Origin: Sphingosinicella flava
GTDB lineage: Bacteria; Pseudomonadota; Alphaproteobacteria; Sphingomonadales; Sphingomonadaceae
Reading direction: 5' to 3'
Length of the DNA stretch: 64,000 nucleotides
NCBI RefSeq assembly: GCF_016025255.1
Contig: NZ_CP065592.1
Coordinates: 353,122-417,121 of the forward strand
Both the position numbers and the translations under genes were made by a program. The notes under the pieces are model-generated. The model was not told the origin of the DNA. It did not search any database and saw nothing but the letters and a program-made list of their open reading frames with translations. Positions 13,958 through 22,876 of the stretch are shown piece by piece. Numbering within the stretch: the first letter of the stretch is position 1; each line of letters begins with the position of its first letter.

Positions 13958-15165
13958 GCAAAGGCTCCGGTGACGAGGCGCAGGATGGACAAAGCAGACA
14001 GCCGGGCGCGTTCGGCGAGGCTGTCGACGATCAGATATTCCTGATCGGAATGAATGGCACCACCCCGTACGCCCATCGTGTCCACGACCGGGACACCGCA
14101 GGCGGCGATATTGTTGCCGTCGCACACGCCGCCCGACGCGCGCCAGCTTATGTCCTGCCCCAGATCGAGGCCGCAGCGGCGGACAAGGCCAAACAATTTT
14201 TCCGCCTCTGCATCCATGGGCTTTGGCGGACGCGCGAAGCCGCCATGGACATGGATGCGGACGTCATGTTCCGCCCCAACCATGGCGATAGCGGCTTCCA
14301 GCGCGGATTGGGCGCGCTTTTGATCTTCGAGAGTCTGGGGGCGCATGTTCACCCGTAGCACCGCATGATCGGGCACGACATTGTTCGGGCTGCCGCCCTC
14401 GATCTTCGCTGGATTGACGGACAGGCCCACTGCTTTTGTTTTGGCGAGCCGCAAGGTGAGGTCCGCCGCCGCGACGATGGCGTTGCGGCCGTCCTCGGGA
14501 TTGCGGCCGGCATGGGCGCTTTTGCCCTGAATATGGATGGAGAAATTGCCGCTACCCGGGCGCGCTCCCGCCAGCGTCCCGTCCGGCAAGGCGGCGGGCT
14601 CGTAGGTGAAGGCGGCGCGCTTGCCCCGCGCGGCCGCGGCGATGAGGGCGGCTGAGCCTGGAGACCCCACCTCCTCGTCGCTGTTGATGACGACTTCATA
14701 GCCGAAGGCACGCGCTTCCGGCGCCGCTTCGACGGCTTTGAGAGCGGCGAGCAGAACGGCGATACCGCCCTTCATATCGGCCACGCCCGGGCCGCCAAGC
14801 ACGCCTTCCTCGCGCCACGTCAGCTCCTGAAATGGATGGTCGATGCCGAACACCGTGTCCATGTGGCCAGTGAAGAGCAACTGGCAGGGCGCGTCGGGAC
14901 GGACGATCAGATGGAGGTTCTGCCCGTGCTGGACCGCCCGGAGCGCGCCTGTCCCATCCATCGTATCGACAGGCGCCGCATCGCGCAGGTGCAACTCGCC
15001 GGGAAGGTCCGAAAACTCGTCGGCCAATACTGCCGCCAGCGTCGCGAGGCCGAGCAGGTTCGACGATCCGCTATTGATCGCCGCCCACCGTTCGACCTTG
15101 TCGAGCAACGGCCCGGCGGCGGCGCGCTCGACGGCTGCCGTCTCATGCTTCGATAGCCTCTCCAT
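13954..15165 (-). CDS. M20 family metallohydrolase (deacylase/carboxypeptidase-like) of the ast operon
   Basis: A 403-residue M20/ArgE-DapE-type zinc hydrolase. Metal ligands are seen in TGHMDTVF, GVADMKGG and the Glu pair NSDEEVGSPGS. A dimerisation domain follows (FSIHIQGKSAHAGRNPEDGR), and a last histidine ligand sits in GAIHSDQEY. It resembles glutamate carboxypeptidase/CPG2-like proteins. Its place directly before astA and astB, with a 4-base overlap, suggests it acts on an acylated amino acid in arginine breakdown, possibly replacing AstE (succinylglutamate desuccinylase), but that is inference. The ATG at 15165 is chosen because the sequence upstream is an intergenic repeat. Confidence 0.88.
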   Translation of the reverse strand: MERLSKHETAAVERAAAGPLLDKVERWAAINSGSSNLLGLATLAAVLADEFSDLPGELHLRDAAPVDTMDGTGALRAVQHGQNLHLIVRPDAPCQLLFTGHMDTVFGIDHPFQELTWREEGVLGGPGVADMKGGIAVLLAALKAVEAAPEARAFGYEVVINSDEEVGSPGSAALIAAAARGKRAAFTYEPAALPDGTLAGARPGSGNFSIHIQGKSAHAGRNPEDGRNAIVAAADLTLRLAKTKAVGLSVNPAKIEGGSPNNVVPDHAVLRVNMRPQTLEDQKRAQSALEAAIAMVGAEHDVRIHVHGGFARPPKPMDAEAEKLFGLVRRCGLDLGQDISWRASGGVCDGNNIAACGVPVVDTMGVRGGAIHSDQEYLIVDSLAERARLSALSILRLVTGAFA

Positions 15166-15206
15166 GAGCGGTGTGTAGCGGGGGAATGGCGCTGCTGCAA
15201 AGCCCA

Positions 15207-15308
15207 TCCCCTCGATGGGGAGGGGTTGGGGAGGGGTGATGCTGGGGAAGTAAGCCGCTCTACGCCGAATATCACCCCCACCCAACCCTCCCCCATCAAG
15301 GGGGAGGG
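15207..15308. repeat. Intergenic inverted repeat, GC-rich
   Basis: Two long purine/pyrimidine-rich arms face each other. The left arm at about 15207-15240 (cctcgatggggaggggttgg...) is nearly complementary to the right arm at about 15271-15308 (...ccaaccctcccccatcaagg), with about 30 bases between them. It sits between rppH and the M20 hydrolase start, both on the minus strand. Such mobile palindromic units are common between sphingomonad genes. It could also terminate rppH-independent transcription. No coding function is seen. Confidence 0.75.
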
Positions 15309-15313
15309 CTATT

Positions 15314-15781
15314 TCAAAGCCACTCTCGAAACGCCGCCAGCACATCCTCATACAGCTTCCGCTTGAACGGAACGATCATCGCCGGAAGCTCCTCCGGGTC
15401 CGCCCATTTCCAGGCGCGGAATTCCGGCTCGGCGGTTTCCAAATTCACGTCGCCATCCTCGCCCAGAAACCGGCACAAAAACCAGGTCTGCCGTTGCCCC
15501 CGACAGCGCCCGCCCCACAATTTGCCGATCAGGTCGTCGGGCAGATCGTAAAGCAGCTCCGCCGGCGCGCGTGCGATGATCTCGACAAGATGCGGGGCAA
15601 TCCCCGTTTCCTCCTCCAGCTCGCGCAGCGCTCCGGCTTCGGCGTCTTCGCCGTCATCCAGCCCGCCCTGCGGCATTTGCCAGGCTTCCAGCGTGCTATC
15701 CAGGCGCTGCGCGACGAACACCTGGCTCTCCCGATTGAGGAGCATCACGCCGGCGGCGGGGCGATAGGGGAGGTCGGTCAT
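15314..15781 (-). CDS. rppH: RNA pyrophosphohydrolase (Nudix)
   Basis: A 155-residue Nudix hydrolase of the RppH/IalA type. The Nudix box is complete: GGLDDGEDAEAGALRELEEE followed by TG. The protein begins YRPAAGVMLLN and contains WQMPQGGL before the box, both diagnostic of RppH/dinucleoside polyphosphate hydrolases. It removes pyrophosphate from mRNA 5' ends, opening them to RNase E decay. The length is normal. It is followed on the same strand by the intergenic repeat and the ast operon. Confidence 0.95.
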   Translation of the reverse strand: MTDLPYRPAAGVMLLNRESQVFVAQRLDSTLEAWQMPQGGLDDGEDAEAGALRELEEETGIAPHLVEIIARAPAELLYDLPDDLIGKLWGGRCRGQRQTWFLCRFLGEDGDVNLETAEPEFRAWKWADPEELPAMIVPFKRKLYEDVLAAFREWL

Positions 15782-15868
15782 GCGTGCGGCTTCCGTGGCG
15801 GTTTCAGACGGTTCCGCTTATCGCCCTCGGCGCCTGAATCAAGCGGCGCGATAAAAGCATCTTGAGCG

Positions 15869-15906
15869 TTGAAGCATCGTCCCTTGAGGCGTAGGGGACG
15901 CTTCAA
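15869..15906 (+). promoter_or_regulatory. Leader hairpin upstream of the oxidoreductase operon
   Basis: TTGAAG-cat-CGTCCC pairs with GGGACG-CTTCAA, a 12-bp stem with a 3-base bulge and an 11-base loop. It ends about 20 bases before the start codon of the alpha subunit gene. It may be a leader element or the operator of a regulator; no known riboswitch consensus is recognised. Confidence 0.4.
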
Positions 15907-15927
15907 AGACTATTCGAAGGATCGTAG

Positions 15928-17808
15928 ATGGCGACCGCCACCCATATCGTGACCCCCGAGGAAGCCGAACCGCACGGTCCGCTGGAGGCGGTCGTCGTCC
16001 GCTTCGCGGGCGACAGCGGCGACGGCATGCAGCTGACCGGCGGGCAATTCACGTTGTCCACCGCGCTTGCGGGCAATGACTTGGCGACGTTCCCAGATTT
16101 CCCGGCCGAAATTCGCGCGCCGCAGGGGACGACCTTTGGCGTGTCTGCATTCCAGATCAATTTCGGATCTTCGGCCATCGAAACCGCGGGCGATGCGCCC
16201 GACGTGCTGGTGGCGATGAATCCGGCGGCGCTGAAGGTGAATGTGAATGCGTTGAAGCCCGGCGGCCTCATCATCGCCGACGAGGGTGAGTTCGGCACAC
16301 GCAACCTCGCCAAGGCGGGTTACGACACCAATCCGCTGGAAGACGGTAGCCTCGTCAGGTGGCAGCTCATCAAGTTCAACATCTCGCAGCTCACCCTCGA
16401 TGCCGTGAAGCCGTTCGGCCTCGGCAACAAGGAGGCGCTCCGCTGCAAGAATATGTGGACGCTCGGCCTCGCGCTCTGGATGTTCGACCGCGACCGGCAA
16501 CCCATCGAGGATTGGCTCAAGTCCAAATTCGCCAAGGCGCCGGAATTGGCGGAAGCGAACATCGCGGCGCTGAACGCGGGCCATGCTTTCGGCGAGACGG
16601 CGGAAATCGGCGGCCCGCTGAAGCAGCATCATATCGATCCCGCGCCCGCCGAGCCGGGCCTTTACCGTACGATTACCGGTGCCGAGAGCATTTCCCTCGG
16701 CCTCGTCGCGGGCGCGCAACTTGCGGGCCTCAAGATGTTCTTCGGCGGCTATCCGATCACGCCAGCTTCCGCGATCCTGCACCATTTGTCGCGGCTCAAG
16801 GAATATGACGTCACGACCTTCCAGGCAGAGGACGAGATAGCGGCCATTGCCAGCGCGATCGGGGCGAGCTTCGCGGGTTCGCTCGGCGTCACCTCCTCGT
16901 CCGGCCCGGGCATCGCGCTCAAAACCGAGGCGATGGGCCTTGCGATCATCACCGAGCTTCCGCTCGTCATCGTCAACTCGCAGCGCGGGGGCCCCTCCAC
17001 CGGCCTGCCCACCAAGACCGAGCAGTCGGACCTTTATCAGGCCGTCTACGGCCGCAATGGCGACGCGCCGATGCCGGTCATCGCCGCCCGCTCGCCCGCC
17101 GACGCGTTCGATTGCGCGATCGAGGCGGTGCGGATCGCCACGCAATATATGACGCCGGTCATGCTGCTGACCGACGGCTATATCGCCAATGCCGCCGAGC
17201 CTTGGAAGGTGCCGGACATGACCGGCTATTCTCCCTTCCCGGTGACTTTCCACGAAGATCCTCCCGCCGAGCTCAAGAATGTCCGTGCCTATGCCCGGGA
17301 TCACAAACTGGCGCGCGTCTGGATCAAACCGGGTACGCCGGACCTCATGCACCGCATCGGCGGCATCGAGAAGAACCAGGTGACCGGCCATATCGACTAT
17401 GCGCCCGCCAACCACCAGGAGATGACGGACCTTCGCGCCGCCAAGGTCCTGGGCGTCGCCGACAGCATTCCGGAGCAGGGCGTGACGTTGGGTGAAGCGG
17501 GCAGCAAGCTTGCCGTTGTCGGCTGGGGCTCGACCTTCGGCCCGATCCACCAGGCCGTCCGCAGGGCGCGCAAGAAGGGTCTGGATGTATCTCACGTTCA
17601 CATCCGTCACATCTGGCCATTGCCGAAGAATCTCGGCGACCTTCTCGCCACTTACGACCGGATCATCATTCCGGAAATGAACAATGGGCAATTGAAGACC
17701 CTGCTCCGCGATCAATATCTGGTCGATGCGAAGCCGGTGCTGAAAGTGTCCGGCCAACCCTTCATGATCGCCGAGATCGAAGCGGCAATCGACGAGGCTT
17801 TGGCGTAA
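15928..17808 (+). CDS. korA: 2-oxoacid:acceptor (ferredoxin) oxidoreductase, alpha subunit (gamma-alpha fusion)
   Basis: A 626-residue subunit of the KorAB type. The N-terminal 190 residues are the gamma domain (VVRFAGDSGDGMQLTGGQF). The pyrimidine-binding domain follows (FFGGYPITPASAILHHLS, then GVTSSSGPGIALKTEAMGLA), and a C-terminal domain II starts near LAVVGWGSTFG. With the beta subunit it would decarboxylate 2-oxoglutarate or a related 2-oxoacid to the acyl-CoA, reducing ferredoxin. In aerobes KorAB runs beside, or in place of, the 2-oxoglutarate dehydrogenase complex. The ATG has an AAGGA site 8 bases upstream. The substrate is inferred from the family. Confidence 0.92.
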   Translation: MATATHIVTPEEAEPHGPLEAVVVRFAGDSGDGMQLTGGQFTLSTALAGNDLATFPDFPAEIRAPQGTTFGVSAFQINFGSSAIETAGDAPDVLVAMNPAALKVNVNALKPGGLIIADEGEFGTRNLAKAGYDTNPLEDGSLVRWQLIKFNISQLTLDAVKPFGLGNKEALRCKNMWTLGLALWMFDRDRQPIEDWLKSKFAKAPELAEANIAALNAGHAFGETAEIGGPLKQHHIDPAPAEPGLYRTITGAESISLGLVAGAQLAGLKMFFGGYPITPASAILHHLSRLKEYDVTTFQAEDEIAAIASAIGASFAGSLGVTSSSGPGIALKTEAMGLAIITELPLVIVNSQRGGPSTGLPTKTEQSDLYQAVYGRNGDAPMPVIAARSPADAFDCAIEAVRIATQYMTPVMLLTDGYIANAAEPWKVPDMTGYSPFPVTFHEDPPAELKNVRAYARDHKLARVWIKPGTPDLMHRIGGIEKNQVTGHIDYAPANHQEMTDLRAAKVLGVADSIPEQGVTLGEAGSKLAVVGWGSTFGPIHQAVRRARKKGLDVSHVHIRHIWPLPKNLGDLLATYDRIIIPEMNNGQLKTLLRDQYLVDAKPVLKVSGQPFMIAEIEAAIDEALA

Positions 17809-17817
17809 TAATGTGCT

Positions 17818-17860
17818 CCGGCGAAGGCCGGAGCCCAGTCTGGACACCGGCCTTCGCCGG
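17818..17860. repeat. Short intergenic palindromic repeat between the two oxidoreductase subunits
   Basis: Perfect 14-base arms ccggcgaaggccgg (17818-17831) and ccggccttcgccgg (17847-17860) flank a 15-base loop. This is the REP-like unit widespread in sphingomonad genomes. Here it sits inside an operon between the alpha and beta genes, where it could stabilise or attenuate the mRNA. Confidence 0.85.
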
Positions 17861-17874
17861 TGAACGAGGTTAGA

Positions 17875-18897
17875 ATGAACGAACTGACGAAACTCACGGC
17901 GAAGGATTTCGCGACCGATCAGGAAGTGCGCTGGTGTCCAGGCTGCGGCGATTATGCGGTATTGAAAGCCGTGCAGCGCACTATGCCCGAGCTTGGCGCG
18001 CGGCCAGAAAACACCGTGTTCATCTCCGGCATCGGCTGCTCGTCGCGCTTTCCTTACTATATGGAAACCTATGGCTTCCACACGATCCACGGCCGCGCGC
18101 CGGCGATCGCGACGGGGGTTAAGCTCGCCAATCCCGAGCTCGACGTGTGGATCATCACCGGCGACGGCGACGCGCTGTCGATCGGCGGCAACCACACGAT
18201 GCACGTGCTGCGCCGCAATCTCGATTGCCAGATCCTCTTGTTCAACAACGAGATTTACGGCCTCACCAAGGGGCAATATTCGCCGACCAGCCGCGCGGGC
18301 ACCCGCTCTCCCTCGACGCCTTATGGTTCGGTCGATCGCCCGGCCAACCCCTGTGCCTTTGCCTTGGGTTCCGGCGCCCGCTTCGTCGCGCGCGGCATCG
18401 ACGTCAGCAAATATCTCCCGGACGTGCTGAAGGCGGCCTATGCCCACAAGGGCGCGGCCTTCGTCGAAATCTATCAGAATTGCATCGTCTATAATGACGA
18501 CGTGTTCGCGCCCTTTACCGCGAAGGAAAATGCCGGAAAGCAGCTTTGGCTGAAGGCGGGCGAGCCGATGCTGTTCGATGGCGGCGCCAAGGGTATCGCG
18601 CTCGACATGGCGACCCTGAGCCTTAGAGTCGTCGAGATAGCGGACGGCGATTGGCAGGGTGCGGGCGTCCTCGTCCATAATCCGCAAAACAAGGCTCTCG
18701 CCCAGATGCTCGTCGACATGCCGTCCGATATTTTCCCGGTTGCACTCGGTGTCATCTTCGACAGCCCGGCGCCGACCTTCGAAAGCGCGGTGATCGACCA
18801 GAATAAGGCGGTTTCGACCGGCAAGACGCCGAACCTCCAGGCGCTCGTGTCGAAAGGGCAGAGCTGGATGGTCGAGAAAGAACCCCGGGCGGAATAA
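17875..18897 (+). CDS. korB: 2-oxoacid:ferredoxin oxidoreductase, beta subunit
   Basis: A 340-residue beta subunit that binds thiamine diphosphate and a [4Fe-4S] cluster. VRWCPGCGDYAVLKAV gives the first two cluster cysteines, and GIGCSSRFPYY gives a third. The ThDP motif is ITGDGDALSIGGNH, followed by NNEIYGLTKGQYSPTS. It forms the catalytic complex with the upstream alpha subunit. The ATG at 17875 is chosen for its GAGGT ribosome site; an in-frame GTG at 17860 lies in the palindromic repeat. The gap to the alpha gene is 66 bases and is filled by that repeat. Confidence 0.93.
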   Translation: MNELTKLTAKDFATDQEVRWCPGCGDYAVLKAVQRTMPELGARPENTVFISGIGCSSRFPYYMETYGFHTIHGRAPAIATGVKLANPELDVWIITGDGDALSIGGNHTMHVLRRNLDCQILLFNNEIYGLTKGQYSPTSRAGTRSPSTPYGSVDRPANPCAFALGSGARFVARGIDVSKYLPDVLKAAYAHKGAAFVEIYQNCIVYNDDVFAPFTAKENAGKQLWLKAGEPMLFDGGAKGIALDMATLSLRVVEIADGDWQGAGVLVHNPQNKALAQMLVDMPSDIFPVALGVIFDSPAPTFESAVIDQNKAVSTGKTPNLQALVSKGQSWMVEKEPRAE

Positions 18898-18905
18898 GCG
18901 CGCTT

Positions 18906-20282
18906 GTGACTGCCCCGGTCATCCTCTGGTTCCGCCAGGATTTGCGCCTGGCCGATCAACCCGCGCTCGTGGCGGCGGCGTCGGAAGGCCCGGTCATTCC
19001 GGTCTATATTCTCGACGACCAAGCGCCCCGCCATTGGCGGATGGGCGCGGCGCAGCGCTGGTGGCTGCATCATAGCCTTGCATCGCTGGACAAGGATCTG
19101 CGCCGCCATGGCAGCCATTTAGTCCTGCGCAAAGGTCTGGCGGCTGAGGAAATCGTCCGGATCGCGCGGGAGACCGGCGCTACGCGTATCCATGCCGTCC
19201 GCCATTACGAACCCTGGTGGCAGAAGGCGGAAGAGGGTGTCTCAAAAGCCTTTGACCTTTGTCTCCACGATGGCAATTGCCTGGCGCCGCCCGATACCAT
19301 CCGCACGGGATCGGGCGGACCCTACAAGATCTACACGCCCTTTTGGCGCGCACTTGCCGGGCGGATGCCGCCGCCGTCGCCACTGTTGGAGCCGCGCATC
19401 ACCACGCCGGACAAGTGGCCGGAAAGCGAAGAACTGGAAGATTGGGGATTGCTGCCCGTCCGGCCCAATTGGGCGAAAGGCTTCGACGCGGAATGGACCC
19501 CGGGTGAGGCGGGCGCAAAGGCCCGGCTCGACGCCTTCCTGTCTGGCGTGGACGATTATTCCGTAAGACGCGACCTGCCTTCGGTTGAAGGCACCAGCCG
19601 CCTTTCGCCGCATCTCCACTTCGGCGAAGTCTCTCCGGCTATCGTCTGGCACGCGCTCTCCCGCAAGGCGGATGCAGCCAAGTTCGTGAAGGAGCTTGCA
19701 TGGCGCGATTTCGCGCAAAACATGATGCTGGTCCTGCCGGGCATGGGCGACCGCAACGGACGGGAGGCGTTCGATCATTTCCCTTGGCGCACCGGTTCAG
19801 AAGCCGATGCCGATTTCGCCGCCTGGACGAAAGGCATGACGGGATATCCCATCGTCGACGCCGGAATGCGGCAGCTATGGGCGACGGGATGGATGCACAA
19901 TCGCGTTCGGATGATCGCGGCGAGTTTCCTCGTGAAGCATCTTCTGATCGATTGGCGGCGCGGTGCGCGTTGGTTCTGGGACACGCTGGTCGATGCCGAT
20001 TACGGCAATAACAGCCTCAATTGGCAATGGATCGCCGGGAGCGGTCTCGATTCCAATCCGTTCGGACGGATCATGGCGCCGCTCACCCAGTCGCCCAAAT
20101 TCGACGCAGGCGGCTATATCCGCCGTTGGGTTCCCGAATTGGCCGATGTGCCAGATGCGGCCATTCACGACCCTGAAGAATCGGGCCTCCTGTGCCCGGC
20201 TTATCCCGCCAAGCTGATCGGCCATCGCGAGGCGCGGGAGCGGGCGCTGGCGGCGCTTGGCAGGGCGCGGAACACGGCCTAG
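18906..20282 (+). CDS. phrB: Deoxyribodipyrimidine photolyase
   Basis: A 458-residue class I cyclobutane pyrimidine dimer photolyase. The N-terminal antenna domain begins ILWFRQDLRLADQPAL. The FAD domain shows EGTSRLSPHLHFGEVSP, YPIVDAGMRQLWATGWMHNR, and DADYGNNSLNWQWIAGSG, covering FAD contacts and the tryptophan electron chain. It splits UV-induced dimers with blue light. The start is a GTG 8 bases after the beta-subunit stop. The next gene starts 12 bases after this stop. Confidence 0.95.
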   Translation: MTAPVILWFRQDLRLADQPALVAAASEGPVIPVYILDDQAPRHWRMGAAQRWWLHHSLASLDKDLRRHGSHLVLRKGLAAEEIVRIARETGATRIHAVRHYEPWWQKAEEGVSKAFDLCLHDGNCLAPPDTIRTGSGGPYKIYTPFWRALAGRMPPPSPLLEPRITTPDKWPESEELEDWGLLPVRPNWAKGFDAEWTPGEAGAKARLDAFLSGVDDYSVRRDLPSVEGTSRLSPHLHFGEVSPAIVWHALSRKADAAKFVKELAWRDFAQNMMLVLPGMGDRNGREAFDHFPWRTGSEADADFAAWTKGMTGYPIVDAGMRQLWATGWMHNRVRMIAASFLVKHLLIDWRRGARWFWDTLVDADYGNNSLNWQWIAGSGLDSNPFGRIMAPLTQSPKFDAGGYIRRWVPELADVPDAAIHDPEESGLLCPAYPAKLIGHREARERALAALGRARNTA

Positions 20283-20294
20283 GAAGTGCGGCCC

Positions 20295-21554
20295 ATGGCC
20301 AGCCGCGGCAAGCATCTCACCCGGGCCGATCGTGCCTTTGCGACCGGCGGCGGGCTTTTCGCCCGTCTTTCCGGACGTGGTTTCGCGCGGATACTCGATC
20401 GCATAGACGCGGGGCTGGAGGAGGGCGGCATCGATGCCACGCTTCCCGACGGCAGCAAGCGCGTACTTGGCGGTCGGAAGCCGGGGCCGATGCCGGTCGT
20501 CCGCCTTCATAGCTGGAACGCGCTCGTCCGCCTTGTCACATCAGGGTCGGTGGGCTGGTACAAGGCCTGGGAATATGGCGAATGGTCCAGCCCCGATCCG
20601 GTGCCGCTCTTCGACCTTTTCATGCGCAATGGGGAAAGCCTGGGCGACGCCGCGCGTGCCAAGGGGTTTTGGCGCAGGGTGAACAAGGCGGCGCATCTTC
20701 TCCGCCGCAACAGCAAGGATCAGGCGCGGCGCAACATCGCGTTCCATTATGATCTCGGCAACGATTTCTACGCGGCCTGGCTGGACGAAACGATGACTTA
20801 TTCCAGCGCCCTGTTCGACGACTTCGCCGAACCGCTGGAAGCGGCGCAGGAGCGGAAGGTGCGCGCTTTGCTCGACCGGCTCGACTTGAAGCCGGGCCAG
20901 CGCCTGCTGGAAATCGGCTGCGGGTGGGGCGGGTTGATGGAGATCGCGGCGCAGGATTATGGCGTGGCGGTGGTTGGCATCACGCTTTCAGCGGAACAGA
21001 AAGCCTATGCCGATCACAGGCTTGCCACGGCGGGATTGGCGAACCTGGCGCGGGTGGAACTGACCGATTATCGTGATGTGGCAGGACAATTCGATGCCGT
21101 TGCCAGCGTCGAAATGGTGGAGGCGGTGGGGCAGGATTATTGGCCCGCTTACCTTCACGCCATCGCCAGGGCGCTGAAGCCCGGCGGCAAGGCGGCATTG
21201 CAGTTCATCTCGATCCGCCATGCACTGTTCGACAATTATGCTGCGAGCGCCGATTTCATCCAGACCTACATCTTCCCCGGCGGCCTCCTCATCGACGAGC
21301 CGCGTTTTCAAGCCTTGGCGGCGAAAGAAGGGCTGGTTTGGCAGGGCCGCACGGGTTTCGGCCTTCATTATGCCGAGACGTTGAAACGCTGGCACGCGCG
21401 CTACGGTGCCGCAGTGGCCGGAAAGCGGTTGCCGTCCGGCTTCGACGATCATTTCCACAATCTTTGGCGTTATTATCTCATGTATTGCGAAGGCGGTTTT
21501 CGCGGCGGCGGCATCGATGTGGCGCAGGTGACCTTGATAAAAAATGACGTGTAA
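20295..21554 (+). CDS. cfa: Cyclopropane-fatty-acyl-phospholipid synthase family protein
   Basis: A 419-residue SAM-dependent lipid methyltransferase. The CFA signature is present: HYDLGNDFYAAWLDETMTYS. The SAM loop is LEIGCGWGGLMEIAAQ, then ITLSAEQ. Toward the end are FIQTYIFPGG and the terminal HNLWRYYLMYCEGGFRGGG-like helix. It would add a methylene bridge, or a methyl or related group, to unsaturated acyl chains of membrane lipids. I prefer the ATG at 20295, with AGGAAG about ten bases upstream, over the GTG at 20286. The next gene overlaps its last 11 bases. The phr-cfa pairing resembles singlet-oxygen regulons of Rhodobacter. Confidence 0.92.
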   Translation: MASRGKHLTRADRAFATGGGLFARLSGRGFARILDRIDAGLEEGGIDATLPDGSKRVLGGRKPGPMPVVRLHSWNALVRLVTSGSVGWYKAWEYGEWSSPDPVPLFDLFMRNGESLGDAARAKGFWRRVNKAAHLLRRNSKDQARRNIAFHYDLGNDFYAAWLDETMTYSSALFDDFAEPLEAAQERKVRALLDRLDLKPGQRLLEIGCGWGGLMEIAAQDYGVAVVGITLSAEQKAYADHRLATAGLANLARVELTDYRDVAGQFDAVASVEMVEAVGQDYWPAYLHAIARALKPGGKAALQFISIRHALFDNYAASADFIQTYIFPGGLLIDEPRFQALAAKEGLVWQGRTGFGLHYAETLKRWHARYGAAVAGKRLPSGFDDHFHNLWRYYLMYCEGGFRGGGIDVAQVTLIKNDV

Positions 21555-22350
21555 AGGCGAGGCGACCATTTTCGATCCGCAATGTGATACGATTTTCTTT
21601 TTGCAGCCGCATTCCGACGACATCGCCTTGTCGTGCGGCGCGACGGCGGCCGGATTCGCTGCGGCGGGACGGGACACCCGCATCATCACCGTCTTCGTTG
21701 GGGAAACGGTACCCGAAATGGTCGGGCCTTTCGCCGAGTGGAAGCATTCGCGCTGGAGCCTCCACGATGTCGATGCCGTGCGCGAAACGCGTCGGCAGGA
21801 GGATATCGAAGCGGCGGCCGTGCTCGGTTGTGCGCTCCGCTGGCTGGGCTTGCCGGACGCCATTTATCGCGGCGATCGGTATAAGCGGGATGAGGAGCTT
21901 TTCGGCGAGCTGAGCGATGAGGAATTGGCGCTCGCCGATCATTTGGTGGAGGAACTGGAGGGACTGCCCGAATGGCGGCGGGACAGCATGGTCTTCGTGC
22001 CCTTGGGTATCGGCGCGCATGTCGACCATCAGATTCTGTTCGAAACCGGCGCGCTGCTGGCGGCCCGAGGTTATGCCGTGTTCGCCTATGAAGACACGCC
22101 CTACATCATTCATAGCCCGGAAGGGCGCGCCGCCCGCTTGGCGCAGGTTGGCGACGCGGTCGGGGAGCCTTTCTCCCATGGCGTTGCGGGCACGATGGAC
22201 GCAAAACTTGACGCGATTTCCCGTTACCGCTCGCAATTGCCGGTTATCTTTCGCTTTACGGATGATTATCGGGCAGCGGTGCAGCGTTATGCTTGCGAAG
22301 TGGGTAACGGCACGCCCGCCGAGCGCTTTTGGCCAGTGAGAAGCACATGA
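21544..22350 (+). CDS. PIG-L family deacetylase
   Basis: A 268-residue LmbE/PIG-L zinc-dependent deacetylase. The metal motif is QPHSDDIALSCG, a variant of the usual (A/H)HPDDE-type site, and the distal histidine lies in GIGAHVDHQILFE. Substrates of the family are N-acetylglucosamine-type sugars, often on lipids or small thiols; the target here is unknown. The 11-base overlap with the lipid methyltransferase gene suggests coupled expression and perhaps a shared lipid substrate. Confidence 0.85.
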   Translation: MTCKGEATIFDPQCDTIFFLQPHSDDIALSCGATAAGFAAAGRDTRIITVFVGETVPEMVGPFAEWKHSRWSLHDVDAVRETRRQEDIEAAAVLGCALRWLGLPDAIYRGDRYKRDEELFGELSDEELALADHLVEELEGLPEWRRDSMVFVPLGIGAHVDHQILFETGALLAARGYAVFAYEDTPYIIHSPEGRAARLAQVGDAVGEPFSHGVAGTMDAKLDAISRYRSQLPVIFRFTDDYRAAVQRYACEVGNGTPAERFWPVRST

Positions 22351-22402
22351 CCCCCGCTTACGTGACGTTGCGCGCCATTCCTGCAGGTGCAAAAGAACAG
22401 AC

Positions 22403-22867
22403 ATGGCGATCCCGAACAACTCTCCGGCAGATGAGGCATTCATAAGCTCATTCGACGCCGATTTTCCCTATGAGGATCCTGCCGCCGCAACGAAGCTCAT
22501 CCTGAAAGGCTGGCAGATATCGCTCAACGCGGCCTTTTTTGCGCTGCATGAAATATGCCGTCCGCCGCGCGGGGTTTCGGTTAGCAGGGAGAGGCAGCAG
22601 CATCTTTTGGATGAATGGGCTCGCCATTCCGACCACCCTTTGAAGGATTTATGCTCGCCTTGCGCGCAGGCCCTGATTGCTGGTCCACTTCTATCCTTCC
22701 AAGAAGGCGTCAGACTTATGCGGGGTATCGGCCAGTATGAGGGCCAGTATAATGCCTTGGCCGTCGTCTATTTCGCGTCCGATTGCTCGACGCCGGAGGG
22801 GGAGGGTCAACTGGAACAAACCCGCCAAGCTATTTATCGAAAATGGAATTCAAGCGGGGCGGTATAG
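22403..22867 (+). CDS. Hypothetical protein
   Basis: A 154-residue soluble protein I do not recognise. It begins MAIPNNSPADEAFISSFDAD, has no signal peptide or membrane segment, and has three cysteines in its middle (EICRPP and DLCSPC) plus one further on in SDCSTP. Motifs such as HEICRPPRG and FQEGVRLMRGIGQYEGQYNA suggest a helical fold. It follows the PIG-L gene by 52 bases on the same strand and may be the end of that operon. It converges on the SDR gene. Confidence 0.65.
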   Translation: MAIPNNSPADEAFISSFDADFPYEDPAAATKLILKGWQISLNAAFFALHEICRPPRGVSVSRERQQHLLDEWARHSDHPLKDLCSPCAQALIAGPLLSFQEGVRLMRGIGQYEGQYNALAVVYFASDCSTPEGEGQLEQTRQAIYRKWNSSGAV

Positions 22868-22876
22868 CGGCGAAGG

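Noticed and set aside
17818-17860. Intrinsic terminator between korA and korB
   Set aside because: The stem is strong but has no T-run and the gene order is an obligate operon; it fits a REP-like repeat better.
15910-18687. Open frame of 925 codons on the minus strand opposite the two oxidoreductase genes
   Set aside because: It spans korA and korB, both with full family motifs; the antisense protein is arginine-rich and shows no motif. It is a GC-driven shadow.
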